Shown piece by piece: positions 1 through 13,093 of a stretch of 64,000 nt of DNA. This stretch comes from Opisthocomus hoazin (Eukaryota; Chordata; Aves; Opisthocomiformes; Opisthocomidae). How positions within the stretch are numbered: position 1 is the first letter of the stretch; each line of letters starts with the position of its first letter. The notes beneath the pieces were generated by a model. The model made no database searches. It was not told the origin of the DNA and saw only the letters and a list, made by a program, of their open reading frames with translations. Where the stretch lies: positions 72,321,300-72,385,299 of the forward strand of contig NC_134415.1 of assembly GCF_030867145.1 (NCBI RefSeq), read 5' to 3'. A program made the position numbers and the translations under genes.

Positions 1-1939
1 TTAAGCTCCTATGTTGTGTATCCTGTTAAGATTTATTACAGATTTTTTCAGTTGCTCTTAAAGTCACTGAGTATTTAAAAAAGTGATGTAATTTCATTTT
101 TTTCTTTAGCTGTGGCAGATGTCAGCTCTTGCAGGTTTCTTACAATTAATGCTTTTTCCAATTTTTTCTGTTCTGCCTTGTGGTTAGATTTGAATGAGAA
201 AGGTTTGTCAATTCCTGCAGCCACCAGATCTGGGGCTTTATTGTAGCTGTTCCTACATTTTGCAATTTTTCTTTAAGATTTGATATTGCTACCTTCTCCC
301 TATGCCTTTTACTGATGGTCCAGGGTATTTCTTTATGTTCCTCTCTGGAGAGAGCCATCCTCCTTGAGAGACCTGTTTCATTCTCTCACCTATCTCTGTT
401 TTTGCGTTTAGGAAATTACGTTTGTTATTTCTTGTTCAGTATAGGAGTTCTTGAGGTACATTTCAATCCCTCATGCCCTCAGCTAAGAATACATATATAC
501 TTCCCATGTGTTCCCCATCCATCCCTTCAGCCAGCTGCTGACTACTACTATGCCATGCACTCATGCTAGAAGCACCACAAACCAAGGTAGACTAACTTTC
601 ACTTAAAGACTTCTCAGCAAACATGTATTTTACTGGAATTTTCCTACAACACCCTGGGAATCACCCCAAAAACTTTCTCCTCTTCACTGAACCTCAAAAA
701 ACAGTGTGGTATATGACAGTGTATAAAGGTGGTAAATAATGTAAAAGAAAAGACCATTTATTTTTTCAGATAAGAGTTCAGTATTATTTCTACCATTATA
801 TTCAGTAAAAGTCCAACATTAATCTCCTTTTCAGTCTGTTTCTCAGGATTATTTTGTCTAAGAAGGTTTAACCAGCCTGGGGTAATCTTCCACTACTTGT
901 TAGGAAAATTTCACATAAATAAATCATCCATAGTAGAACTATATTCTCCAACCACATTTTATTCCTGTTCCTGTTATTCCTTTTTTCTTTATCACTTTTT
1001 CTTCAGCTGTTTTACTCCCTGACACTTCACACATATTGACTCACTTTCTTTTTGCTCTCACTGCCTGTAGGTGTTGCTTCTGTCACTGTGCTTTCTTCAT
1101 TTCACTGAAGTTCTTTCTTCACTTGCTAAAATCCCATTTCCCAAATTTTCTTCAGAACTCTTTGGTCATTTGCAGATAATTCCTGCAGGAAACTCTCAAG
1201 GTGATCTTTTTGCTAGTCCTGGGGCTTTCTTTCCCAGTTCTTTGTTTATTCTTGACTCTCAAAACATTAGTCAGAGCATTCTGATCGTAGCTTGGACAGC
1301 ACTGGGGGAAAAAATCACTGCAGCTGTGTGTTCAACATGTGGCTACAGGGTAAAACAGGAGAAGACTCAGATATTTGAAGTTCTTCCCACTTCTGCTATT
1401 TTCCCTTTATATGAGCTTGATCAAAAAATGTTGAAAATAGGATGAAGAAATGAAGATACCTCAGTCATTTAGGTTTTGACACTGACAGAGTTCCCTATTA
1501 TGAATGAGTCTATGACTTCATGCTGTTTGTAGCTTTCTTTTTAATTCTCTAAAAATGAGATGGGTAATGAAATGTAAGTGAAAAATACAAATATAAGAAG
1601 TGAATGCCCAAGCTATAAACCTTCATTTTTCTCCTTATAGTAAGGAACTTCTCCTGCAAATATTCAGAGTAATAAAGTTATAAGAATAAACAATCTTGTT
1701 CTCTGTGCCCTCTGCAAACTATATTACTAAAGTGACTTTCGTTTCATCAAACAAGATTCTAGGAGTGGATAGAGCTGACTGGGATAATGCAAATCATCAC
1801 AAATAAAAGAGGGTGATCAGTGTTACTTTTTTTTTTTTAATACCAGCTTGTATGAGTCGAATTCATTTCTCTCCTTATTTGCCTGCTTTATCTCTCCTTG
1901 ATGTGCTTATTTTGCATGATTTACTCAAGGTGATCTTTT
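1..1939. other. AT-rich unique sequence, no gene recognised
   Basis: This stretch has frequent stop codons in all frames and no match that I recognise to a protein or transposon family. One plus-strand open frame of 124 codons (1071-1445) reads without any recognisable domain and is best treated as chance. The last part has a pyrimidine run ending in ACAG at about 1933-1944, just before the CpG-richer segment. Confidence 0.6.
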
Positions 1940-2600
1940 TACAGCAAACATATGGCAGCCGCCGTCTCGGTCAGCACGGCGGGACTGTTTTAAGAACTGT
2001 TACCTAATCAGAAGTGTAGTCAGTCCATAAGACTGCAGGCTTCCTTTCTCCCCCTTGTATCTCTGCACATCCACCCCACACGCCATGCAATCGGCTTACA
2101 GATACATCCATCGCACAGCAATAATCCGCTGCCCTGCGGGCCGTGGCTTTCGCAAAGGAGAGAGACCTTCGTTTTACATTTTACAGATGTAAATGGAACT
2201 CAGCCTCCCACCCCTTTTCTGTCTTGATTATTCCTTTCACGCAGGCCCACACAGTTTTTATAAACATTGCAGCCAGCTGAAACTTCTGATTAACAGTCAC
2301 GCCTGCGTGTGCTGGGAAACAGAGAGCGGCTCTGCACTTGCGACAGGCATGACTTTGCTTTCTGAGTGAACCTGTCCGCAGCTGCACGGAGATAACAGTT
2401 AGCACCTGCTTTTGCTTGGTTCACGGGCTTTTCGATTAGCTCAGATGAACAACCAGCAGAGGGGAGAAGTGACTGCTTGGTGGTATAGGCTGGCATTTGC
2501 TGTTAGCCTGTACCACGTCTGGATTCTAAGGCTGCACAGAGAAATGAGTAAAAAACTGGGTCTCAGAGAAGCACGCTGTCTTCGGAGGCTCTTCAGGGGG
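1940..2600. promoter_or_regulatory. CpG-enriched patch, possible promoter or enhancer
   Basis: By hand count this segment holds about 25 CpG dinucleotides in roughly 660 bases, with five of them inside 1955-1981 alone, while the flanking kilobases have very few. In vertebrate DNA, local CpG retention usually marks a region kept unmethylated in the germ line, such as a promoter or enhancer, or a recently inserted GC-rich sequence. A pyrimidine tract ending ACAG (1933-1944) precedes an ATG at 1952 that starts a 13-codon frame rich in Ala, Val and Ser before a stop. No TATA box, transposon signature or known exon was recognised, so promoter identity is an inference. An old retroposed fragment is an alternative. 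Confidence 0.35.
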
Positions 2601-5600
2601 TGTCTGGGCTAAAAGGGGGTACCTAAGCTGTGTCTATGTTGAAAATCCTAATCCCACCTGTAGTAATAACATGTACAAGTGTCTTTTTTTTTTTCTTTTT
2701 GTGTTTGTATAAATGGAGTAAATAGACACAGGCAAGAAAATACAAATGCAGAGAAGTTGAAGTGTGTAAGTTTTAAAAAGGTACTTGGATTTTTTTCAGT
2801 TTGCAGAGCTGAGATGCATAGACATTTGAAATTGACTGCATTCATTGTCCTATATCCAGCTGGTATATTTTAAATATGGATGGTCAGAAGAGCATAAATG
2901 CTTTGTGCATGTGCATTCTAACAGCACATACATCAGAAGAAAGTTTCAGGAAAAAGTGCGTAAAACAATTGTCACAAAAACATTTTTTTTATTTCACAGC
3001 TAGTCATCTGCCAGCAAGATGCCAGTTAAAAATATTGTATATATTCAGCTCAGAGTGTGTTTACATTTGCAATATGTTCTTTTATGTGAAAGAACAGAGA
3101 CAGAATGAAAGGAGAATCCTCCCCTTGGTAATGATTATTTTAATGCTTGCCCAATGCTTTGTAAATAATGCAGCACTAGAAGATTTAGCTGTAAGAAGTA
3201 ATAATTATGTTCTAATAAAACAGAATAATTTTTCCATTTGACCTGACATATAAATGTCTACAAACATTATATTTATCTTTAAGAAGGTTCCTTCTATTCA
3301 CATCCTAATAAAAGTAATGGGAAGATTTGTAACATCTCAGAAAATCGCCCTGTGGTATACCCGGTTCCTTGCTTTTTCCAAAAACTGCAGTCCTGAACAG
3401 GGATTTTTAATCTAACAGACTGGGTCAGTCACAGAACAAACAGGCCTTGAAAACTTATTTTGGTAACTTCTGTAAATTTCCCTCATTACTGCGATGCTGA
3501 GCAATATATTAGTGAAACAAACGCTCGTTCAAATAGACCAAAACCTCTTTTCACAAGATTCCTAGATGTTTCCTTGAGGAAAAGACCTGATGAGAAAATA
3601 GCTTAGGAGTACATTTTATCTTAAATGAGAATACTTCTAAGTATTCATTCCAAAAAAAAAAAGAAAAAGCAGATGGTTATTAAGCAATTTAGTATTACAC
3701 TGGCTGGAGAGATGATAATTGATGACAGATACGTGGTCAAGGAATTTTATCTTCTTGTTTATTTGTAGTGTGCTGCTGTTGTTTGGTCACAAGATGTGAC
3801 ACATGCTTCATGTGCCAAACTGGGAAATATTTATATTCTATTTTTTGGCATAGTGAATAACAGTACATTTCGGGTGATAAATTGCTTACAGTTGGGTGAG
3901 ATACTGAAAGATTTAACATAGGAAAGGAAAACAGTAGCAAACCTATCGTGATACAATACAGAATACCAACATAACAAAGGATGCCTCTGGGGCTTCCTCC
4001 AGGATTTTAATTCTCAGGTCAATCTTAAAATGAAATATAAGTTAAAAAGCTTAAAGGTTTCCATCTGCAGAAAGCAATGAATGATGAGGTGAAGTTGTGA
4101 GTGCTGCATTATGACTCATGCTTGGAGCCCTGATTTACAGAAAGCAAAGCCCAAGTATAGCTGCATCAGGTTACCCTGGTGGGGCAAGAGAAAGGCATGC
4201 ACCAGGTCTTCTCTAAGCTTTTCTTCTCTTGCCCCTCCTTCTACACAGGCTTCTGTTTCCCTGCGGAAGAAATCTGAGTGCACTTTCCAGATGGGATCTT
4301 TGATGCAGTCCAAGCAATACCAGCCAGCAAGTTGCAGGCCTCAGGGCTCAGCATGCTGTGCAGCAGAAGGCAGCAGAGATGCACCCCAGAGAAGTCATTA
4401 AGTCATGCCTGTGCAGGGGCTTTTGGGGAGCTGCAAGTGTAGGTCACATAGCATACTGAAAAGCCTTGCTTCGCTGTGATTGAAGATTTCCTGGGTCTGT
4501 TTTGTGTTAATGTTGATAACCAGGCAGAATAACCTGGGCTGCTACTCAGGAGTTTTGATTTCCTGTGCCCTATCTCCAAGAGTACCGAGAGCACTGATAG
4601 CTTCAAAAAGAGCCTCTGTAAAGGGTCTGAAAGAGGTTGTCTGTGTACAGATCATGTACTATAGTTATAAGCAATAGTTTCTTAGATCTTTAATGTAAAT
4701 AAAAATCAACAGGCAATACTACAAAGCGTAGATTACCTGAAGTCCTGGTAATAGCCACTTCCCTGCAGTCTTCAGTTGGCATGTGTATGAAGATGGAAAC
4801 AGAGAATCAAAAATTGTTCCTCTGCAATTAGGCTTTTATGAATTGCATTTAGAAAGGTATAATGGGTCATTGTTGTCTTATAAAGTGTGAGCTGATGAGG
4901 AAAATATGACTGAATATCTCTCGTACTTAGTATGGGTAAATAACTTTTTTCCCTCTGTTAATCATGTAATTTGTACCGTAGCTTGTAGCTACTAGAACTT
5001 GTGTGACTAATCTGGAGAAACAGCTATATACTACTCTGTTGTCAAGGAAACTGTCCTAATCACCAGTTACACCATAGCAGTAAGACGTTTCTCATGTTCA
5101 TGGTAAAAATGGGCCATCCTGCAAAGAGATGGCAAAAAAGGGGAAAACCAGATGTAACAAACCATTGACAAGTGTCTTTATATGGGAGGGGATATAATTC
5201 CCGTTTCTTGTTCCTGCTCCAAATACTGTTGCTGTATTTTATCCTATTATTATTATTAAATATACAGTCTTGGGAGCAGGGAGGTCTAAATCTCCAACTC
5301 TATCCTGTGGACTATGCTGGATTTAAATAATAATTTTACATTAGCAGCTGCAAATCCTACCTAAATAATTTTAAAATAGCCTGAACATAATCACAGTGGG
5401 TTTTTTCTTAACAGTTATGATATAATAACTTCTAAAACAGAAAAGAGATATAACATCATACAATGATTTTATAAGAGAATAATCAGGTTATCTGCATTGT
5501 CAGCAGCTAAAGTTAGTAAGATCACTCCTGTTGCATCAGTGATAAGTCAGTCTTTTTTCCTTTCTAAAGTAAAAGCTCAGAAGAAGTGAATGAATGGCAA

Positions 5601-8290
5601 ATTCATGATATAGGAGACAATATATTACATTTTGCAGATACCACAGAGGACATACACAGTTTAATTTAGGCAACAGTATACAACAATATGATCTATAGAT
5701 GTTCATTGTTCTTCAAAGGAGCGAGGGTGTCAGTAGGCAGCAAAGTACATATGCAATTTTAATATTGCATCTATGAAGGGAAAGAAATATTTTTGTGACA
5801 TACATAAAGAATGTGCATTAATAGGGACATAATTACTCCTCTCCTGGCTACACTTGAAACACTAGAACTAGTTCTGGACATCTCTATATCAGGAATATAT
5901 TGAAAAAAAAAAATGAAGGCAGGTCTGAGAAGAATCTTAAAATGTTTTCAGACAGCATTGAAAGAAAAGTCAAAGATCATATACGGTATGCATGTAGAAA
6001 TAAGGACATTCAGATCATTCAGCAGCACTGAAAATCTGACTCAGAATTCAAGTTGTTCTCCCCAAAATCCTTAAAGAATGTAAATATCTGGCACCTAATT
6101 CAGTAAGTGTGGACATCGCTGCAAATCTTTCAACAGACTGCAGCAGATTCTGCATAAAACTCCAAAATGGAGTTGAATGTTTCAGATACTTGTAGAGAAA
6201 AGAAAAATGTTGAATTAGACTTGAGTCTAGTATTCTATCTGTGGTTATCTCTGAGTTTCATGGGTGAAAAGTTTACCTCCTCACTTGTGCATACTCTGAT
6301 TTTGTAAATGAAGATCAAAATTAATTCAGAAAGTCACTTTGATATGTAAGAGTGAAAGATCTTCTGACGCTTTAAAGAGACAGTCCTTCAGATGAAATTC
6401 AAAAGAACAAGATAATGTTTTCAACATTTTTTTCTAGATGTAACTACACTGAGCAATGGGTTGTTATTAGATAAATTGAGAGAATTCTGGGACTCACCTG
6501 ACAAAAAATGGATCTCTGAAAAATCATCATGCACTATCTTTCCAGTCAACAGAGACCTGGTAATTACGATGAAAAGAAGCTATAGGCGCACTTCCTCCTC
6601 AAGCAGACTCCGTGTTGACTACACAGACTAGTTTTCCACTGATTATAAAGCAAGTTTGTTTGGAGCGAGTATTTCATACATTGATGTCTACATTGTGGGC
6701 AGTTAAAGTTTGGGTCAGGGAAATATGCTGAATCTGAGGAAAGAGCATTACTGAGTTAGGGTTATGTATATGAGATAAAGAAGGTAACCTTATTCACATT
6801 CTGTGCTTTAAAACTAGGAAAATAAAATGTTAGGAGAGCGGTTACAGGGAAATTGTCATGTACATAAATGCCTTTCAGTCAGTAGAGCATCAATGGAACT
6901 AACACAGGAGTTTGGATGTTTTCCTTTCAGGTCAATTGGCTGCAATCTGCCTCCACTCAACTTCTTCCTGTGTGCGGAGATCAGATATTTTCTCTTTGCA
7001 TAATTTCAGATCAGTCTTGTTGCTTTACTGTATGCAAGAATATACTATGATAAGGGAGTCTTTGCATTACACTATTCTTGTAATAAGGGTGGTAAGTGCA
7101 AGAAAAGAATGCCTATACAGGTCACATTTACTTGGATGTATTACCAAGCCCTGTAGTGTTCTTGCTCCTGTAATATAGTCCAGCAGAAAATGTCTGCTGC
7201 TTGAGAAAGGAGTAGGCTTTGCAGAAGCCAAATTGTAAAAGCCCTGTGGGGTTTCTGAGTCCAAAAGCTGGAGAAATTGAATTAAAGCTGGAACAGATAA
7301 CTAAATAAGTAAATAAGTTATGCCATAATGGCCCATCAGAGTATAACAATATGTTGCCTTTTAGATAACTTTCAGTTTGCTAATTTGAAAATTGCAACCA
7401 TATGAAAGCTTTCAGAGTGACAGCACATTTGTTTGTAGTTCAGTATTTGAATATGCCAAATATTGGTTCTATTAAGCTATTATAAAGCTAAACATCTACA
7501 TCAGACACATTTTCTTTCTGCATGAACACAAAGGCATTATGTTCCATGTTTTGCTGATATCTGCATGATTAACTACATTTGTTTTCTATTTACCATAGAG
7601 AGCTGTGCTCTGGAAAACCTGTTTGAAACATTCAGACTTTCACTCAGGGACATTTCTTCCCAAATAATGACCAAAGAGCAATAGATGTCAGTAATCAGAA
7701 ATCTCTAAGGACCCCAATTTTTACAGCCTCATTAGTAGTGTCTTAATTAATTGTCACCCAGGTTAGCATTGACTTGTTAAGCTCATGCGGAATGCACTGA
7801 AGGGCAACTGATGTGCTCTCAAAATGTCACGTCCTGTATCCAGAGTCCATTGAACGATACTTTTGTTTAAAAAGGTTGGTCTAAGTAAAAGACGGGTGGT
7901 CTTATCTTCTGACTTATTTTAGCTCTCATAGTAGGCTCTGTGGCTTTGCCTTTGTTTCAGGAGGAAAAGAATATTATTTTAGAACATTACATGTAAGCAC
8001 ATTCCTTTTTAGAGATGCCATATCTGCCTCATATCTGTATTTACACATCCTTTCATACGTCTTTCCAACTGAAGTGTTTGTATCTTTATATTTGGTGTGT
8101 GTATGTATGTGTACACGTGAAGAGAAATGTTTATATGGTAGGAAGGTAACTGAAAAACTGTGTTGCTTTATGTACATAATTGCAAGCTACTAGATTTTTT
8201 TATCAAGCATGTGTGTCTCTCGTAGCTGTCCTGATGCTAATAGAAATAAATAATTCAGTATTTCTAGCCCAATTAGTGAATGTATGTCTG
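2601..8290. other. AT-rich unique sequence, no gene recognised
   Basis: No coding region, RNA gene or clear transposon was recognised here. The longest open frame (2876-3241, plus, 121 codons) has no recognisable domain. Short simple runs occur, for example an ATT-type run near 5247-5260 and an A-run at 3651-3662. The composition fits intergenic or intronic bird DNA. Confidence 0.6.
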
Positions 8291-8360
8291 TTTTGAGCAG
8301 GGGGTTGGGCAAGATGACCTGCAGAGGTCTCGTCCGATCTAAATTGTACTGTGACCCTGT
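8291..8360 (+). mobile_element. CR1 LINE 3'-end fragment
   Basis: The segment reads as a diverged CR1 3' untranslated end: a GGGGTTGG core, then AAGATGACCT, then CAGAGGTCTCGTCCGATCTAA, followed by a degenerate octamer-like tail (TGTACTGTGACCCTGT). This order of blocks is the standard end of avian CR1 elements, which are usually 5'-truncated on insertion. Substitutions in every block suggest an old copy. The 5' boundary is uncertain by tens of bases. Confidence 0.7.
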
Positions 8361-8363
8361 TTA

Positions 8364-8398
8364 CACACACAAAAAAGTGTGTACACACACACGCACAT
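8364..8398. repeat. AC/GT-rich simple sequence
   Basis: An ACACACAC run is followed by AAAAAAGTGTGTACACACACACGC. The two halves can pair with each other (GTGTGT with ACACAC). It directly follows the CR1 tail, where microsatellites often grow from the element's 3' repeat. Confidence 0.6.
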
Positions 8399-8737
8399 TT
8401 CCCAAGAAAAAATGGATTACAAAAAATGCCTTGATGATAGCTAAATGCATATTTACATGTCCCAGGTGTCTTTATAAGGTAGAGATTAAAAACCGCACTC
8501 ACTCAAAGTGAAGGTGTATGCGAGTGGTACATGTACCACAGGAACAGGGTCAAACTTTCCAGTGATCGGAGGGATGGTGCCTTTTGTGGCTCTGAGCCTT
8601 GGCTTCCATGGTTTGGACAAGAAACTTTTTTGTACAGAGAGTAAGGTGTTCCAAACATCTGTGCAATAGTTGGAACAAACTGTTTTACTTCATATTAATA
8701 TTATACACAAGTTTAATTAGAATGATAATTATGGTGG

Positions 8738-8759
8738 TATTATTATTATTATTATTATA
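8738..8759. repeat. (TAT)n trinucleotide microsatellite
   Basis: About seven uninterrupted copies of a TAT/ATT trinucleotide. Short and AT-rich, with no sign of function. Confidence 0.7.
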
Positions 8760-11700
8760 TCCTGTTAGATTTCTGAATGACTTCAAGTCCTGATATGCTT
8801 GTGTCAGTAGGAATCTCTATGTCTCTGTGGATGGGGGAAGAACCTGTCAAAAAAGAAAGGCAAAATTTATAATAGATTTGTTTAAATTATGTGGATTCTT
8901 ATAAAAGATTTATGGGTGGCTTGACACCAGCTGTGCTAGTTTTTTCTTATAAATGTAATCTAGAACAAATAAAATGATGAAATTCAAAATTTTCTCTAAA
9001 GGGGGCTGTAAATTTCATCCTTATATGTTACAAGCTATAGAGATACAATACAAAAGCTACATTCGAGATCACAGGGCTGTGATGAAAGGCTTTTTTTGCT
9101 TGCTTCTTCTGAATGATGTTTGAACCTCACTGATCTAAAATTTCCCCAACGTATTTTCTGACTGTGTGTCAGCTGCCCCTGAGATAGACCAGCCGTACCT
9201 TCCTTTAAACCTTTAACCAGTAGTGGTAAAACTACCAATGAGATGAAAGAGCTGCGCTACTTCAGACAGTAAAATAGCTCAGGCCATTACCAGCATACAA
9301 CTTACACAATAATACCTTATCCTATCTCCTCTTCACTGGTTTGGCAGACACACTGAACGAAGCAGGTTACTAAGGCAAGTGAGAGAAGTTCTCAGAGAAA
9401 AAAAAAAGGTGAAGAATAAATCAAAACTCACTTGAAAGAAATGAATAAAAGTGCCCTCCACCTGCCCCGTCATTGTCTGCTGGAGTGACACATTGGGCAA
9501 TAACACTCAGTGATCAAAAGTAGTCTCCTGGGCTGTTGATCTTTTAGGTGGAATAGTAGCTGGCACTAAAACTTGTATTTTCTACTAAAGAAGATTTTTT
9601 TTTATTTCCTGGGGAATCCAGTGATGTGTTGCCAATATCTTGAAGGGATTCCACTCTAAAAATACGTTCCTTACCTTGTGATAAATTCTTTCGGTAAGGA
9701 TTTTTATTACAGAGAGTAAAGGCAAGGTGGTGGGAGGTATGTTAGCTTATTTACTTGCTTAGGCAGAAGTACTTTATTAGAAAACAGCAAAAGAAAGAAG
9801 AAACTCACTACTTGATAAACACCTAAGCCACATTAAATTTAAATTGTTCCTCATATGGCTTGTTCCTGAAAATACCTCTCATGTTTATCTTGTACAACAT
9901 TTGTCAGCTGGTATTGTTTAAAAGGTCAGATACGTTAGGACAATTGCTAACACAATAAATCAAGATCTATTTGGACATAAGAGCCAAAACAAACCTATTC
10001 TGTTGTTCCATTGTAGTAATCTGAGTTTGGGGGTGCAAATGGTTTCTCTCTTCCTGCATGATGGCACTATCAAGTGATGTTATATATTGTGCTCTGCAAG
10101 TGAAGACACCCCATTACTGCTACCCCATCAGTCAACCATTTCTCTGGGTAATGGTTTGGCTCCTCTTTGAGAGCAGTGCTGGCTGAGCTGCTGTTTTGAG
10201 GACCCAGGTAACAAATCTTGGTGTAAACCTCTTCTTGTCCTTTCAGATCATAATAGGGCTACCAGCTACCGAAAGAGTCGTTGCAGCCTTGCACACTCAA
10301 ACTCATTTCCACTGTTGACCAACCATCTGCTGCACATGCTGTTGCTACTGATTTTCACCAACTATTCTGACAGATTTTCTAAATCTGGTTGGCATCTGGG
10401 GCAGGAGGAGCTCTTGCATTCACTCCTGCATCTAGTCCTTTTAGCCTTCCTTTACAGTCATAAATTCAGCTAAGCAGGAAACTGTCGTGAGCTACTTACT
10501 AAGAGTTACTGCTATTTTATAGCTTAGTTAATACAGTTAATTATATTTTCTAACTATACTAGGTTTTATTTCTATAAACATGGAGGTCACATTATGTATA
10601 GTCAGATCTACTGTAGAGTTTGAACTAATGGTTATTTAATTATGAGGACAATTTAGTTTTTGCAGTTTTAAGGCAATATACTGTCAATAGAAATTTGGGA
10701 TGAAGTCCTGTATTGACCCACTTTTTCATCCGTTTTTTATACAGGCTCTGTCCTTTAAGATTCATTATTTTGTTTCTCTTTTACCAAAGATGAATGTGTT
10801 ACTTTTTTATGTTTTCTTCATGGTCTCTTAAATCCCAAATGGGAATCCAAAGTTAGCAAATATTTATATAATATGGGAAATTTTAATTACTCACCTGCTT
10901 AAAGATGAAGAAATAAATGAAAGAACTGTTGAGCAAATGACTGGGTTTTTTGCTATGTTAATGTCCCATTAAAGCAGTCTTTTTGTACATTATGTAGAAA
11001 GGGTTTTTTTATGCTCAAATGTACAAGTTAATATGCATGGTACTTTGATAAAGGATGTTGCAAAAACTGATCAACTTTTAAAGCTATGTTTTATTTTATT
11101 AGTAGAACAAGTCATGTTTTTGCATCTAAATGCACATTGATAAATACACCACCATAAAAACATGCCTTACTGAAAGAATCTCTGCATATGAATGTGAATT
11201 TGATTCAGCTTGGGGAGTAATATTTTAATTATGCAGGTCTAAAAATTCAGCTGACATTTTTGATTGCTATTTAAATTCTAAACTCTTGATGATTTTCATC
11301 GCGATAAGGCTTTTAATTTCATGACTATGCAGCATTGGCGAATATGGCACCTTATTCTTTAATTAGAAGAATTTAGCAAAAATATAAATGCACCTCAGAA
11401 ATCACATAACACCGAATTAATCATATACACTATGTAATCTTTTAAGAAAAGCTGTGATGAAAATGTAGGTTGATATTATTGCGTGAATGGATGAATCATT
11501 CAGAGAAACTGTATCAGCATAATAGATATATTACAAGATTTGACAAAAAAAAAGTAGGCAAATTTGCTGTCAAAATAGCTTCACATCACATTTCAGTACA
11601 CAGGTTTGCAGTAATGCTGCTTCTCTAATTGCTTGTTTCTCTAATGCCAGAGCATCTCACGTTGCTCATAATATTTCAGCCTTTTACAATTCCATACCTC

Positions 11701-12497
11701 TGAAGACACTAAACTTCACATGTACAAGCAAAAAGGAAAAAAGAAATCTCTGTCATGAAGGATAAGCAACTAAACCCTTGCAAACTTCTAATCCTTTCTT
11801 GAAATTCTTCTGGTGTTTTTATGCCAGCACAGCCTACCAAATGTTCTATAACCAGGTAGAGAGGAAAGTAACTACTACGGAGGAAGTTCCAGTAAACACA
11901 GTAGATAATACCCTTGCTTTTTTTTCAGCCACTAGGAGATAATTATTAGCAGTTTTTCTAAGAAAGTATTAACTTATATTGTATAATTTATGCAACTAAT
12001 GTTTGCGTTTAATATATCCCATGTTAATGAATGTTTTTGCATACTCTTGTTAATGTATAATGCAAACTATTTTGCAGTCATACGTTTTGGCTTCAGTCAT
12101 CTGAAAATACCGTGATTCAAGCTTGTGACTCATGTGTGAACAACAGTGACCTCATGTGGCTATTGCTTCAGGGATACATGTATCAGGCAGTACAAAAGGA
12201 ACACATCTGTCTTCATGGCAGGAATATGAAAATGTAAAGCAATGCCCATTGTGGTTCATTATAGTTTTTTTTTTTTTCTTAAGAGAATGTTATCCACTAT
12301 ATGTTCACTGCAATACTGCTTAAGCAAGGAGCTGGATGAATGCAGCCATGAAATCAACCAACAAGCTCTGTTATACCTAGTTAAGCTTTGCCTAATACCA
12401 TGCTCAAGAGTTTCTGACTTTCTACCTGATCATCCTGTATCAGTTAGAGATCAAAAAGTTTTCAACTAGGTATTTCTAAGTTTGGGGTTTTTTCTTC
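8760..12497. other. AT-rich unique sequence; part (11150-11480) resembles conserved non-coding DNA
   Basis: No gene or transposon was recognised. The part from about 11150 to 11480 is free of repeats and carries several homeodomain-type TAAT/ATTA cores and octamer-like ATGCA words (for example TTTAATTATGCAGG near 11224 and TTTAATTAGAAG near 11359). That look is common in vertebrate conserved non-coding elements, but conservation cannot be judged from a single sequence. Confidence 0.4.
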
Positions 12498-12652
12498 CTC
12501 CTCTCCTCTCCTCTCCTCTCCTCTCCTCTCCTCTCCTCTCCTCTCCTCTCCTCTCCTCTCCTCTCCTCTCCTCTCCTCTCCTCTCCTCTCCTCTCCTCTC
12601 CTCTCCTCTCCTCTCCTCTCCTCTCCTCTCCTCTCCTCTCCTCTCCTCTCCT
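12498..12652. repeat. (CTCTC)n pentanucleotide microsatellite, about 30 perfect copies
   Basis: An uninterrupted pentamer array: exactly 30 CTCTC units fill 12501-12650, with a few more matching bases on each side. The plus strand is all pyrimidine and the minus strand all purine, a sequence class able to form triplex (H-) DNA. Long open frames across it on both strands (Leu/Ser/Pro repeats on plus, Arg/Gly/Glu repeats on minus) arise because the unit contains no stop codon and are not genes. Perfect identity over 150 bases implies recent expansion and likely length polymorphism. Confidence 0.97.
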
Positions 12653-13071
12653 TTTTCTTCTTTTTATAATACCTTTATTCATGATGTAGAACTGTGTGCA
12701 TTTAACAATTTTTTTTTTCAGAGAGGATATTCCATTAAAACATATTGATTCTTTCCACAATCAATGTCAGAAATAGCTATTAGTTAGGAAAGCTTTTAGA
12801 GAATATTGACTAAGTCTTTTAGAATAAAAGGACAGTGTCATTCCACACACTGTGTCTACACAGAATTAATATTTTAGCACAAAAAGCATGACGAAGCAGA
12901 TACTAAGGTCTTCTTTGCATCAGCTGGTACAGAGGCAATGCTTAATTCACACCTAAAGTCCTCCTTATTTCACTATTAAAGGCCACAAAGAAGTAATTCA
13001 GTGTTCTGGGTTGTATTTTTTTTTCCTCTAGATTAACTGTAACCGTGGAATAGATAAGTAGGTAGATACAA

Positions 13072-13093
13072 GGATACGTGAATCCACGTATCC
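13072..13093. repeat. Perfect inverted repeat, 9-bp arms, 4-base loop
   Basis: GGATACGTG at 13072-13080 is exactly complementary to CACGTATCC at 13085-13093, with AATC between. Each arm holds a CACGTA/TACGTG E-box-like core. It lies in unique DNA. It could be a protein-binding dyad or chance; no transcript hairpin larger than this core is evident. Confidence 0.75.

Noticed and set aside
1071..1445. 124-codon plus-strand frame starting MLLLSLCFLHF
   Set aside because: The hydrophobic start resembles a signal peptide, but the rest has no domain and the region shows no exon-like composition or splice sites.
12476..12760. Open frames of 88 (plus) and 94 (minus) codons across the pentamer array
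   Set aside because: They exist only because the CTCTC unit has no stop codon in any frame; the peptides are pure pentapeptide repeats.
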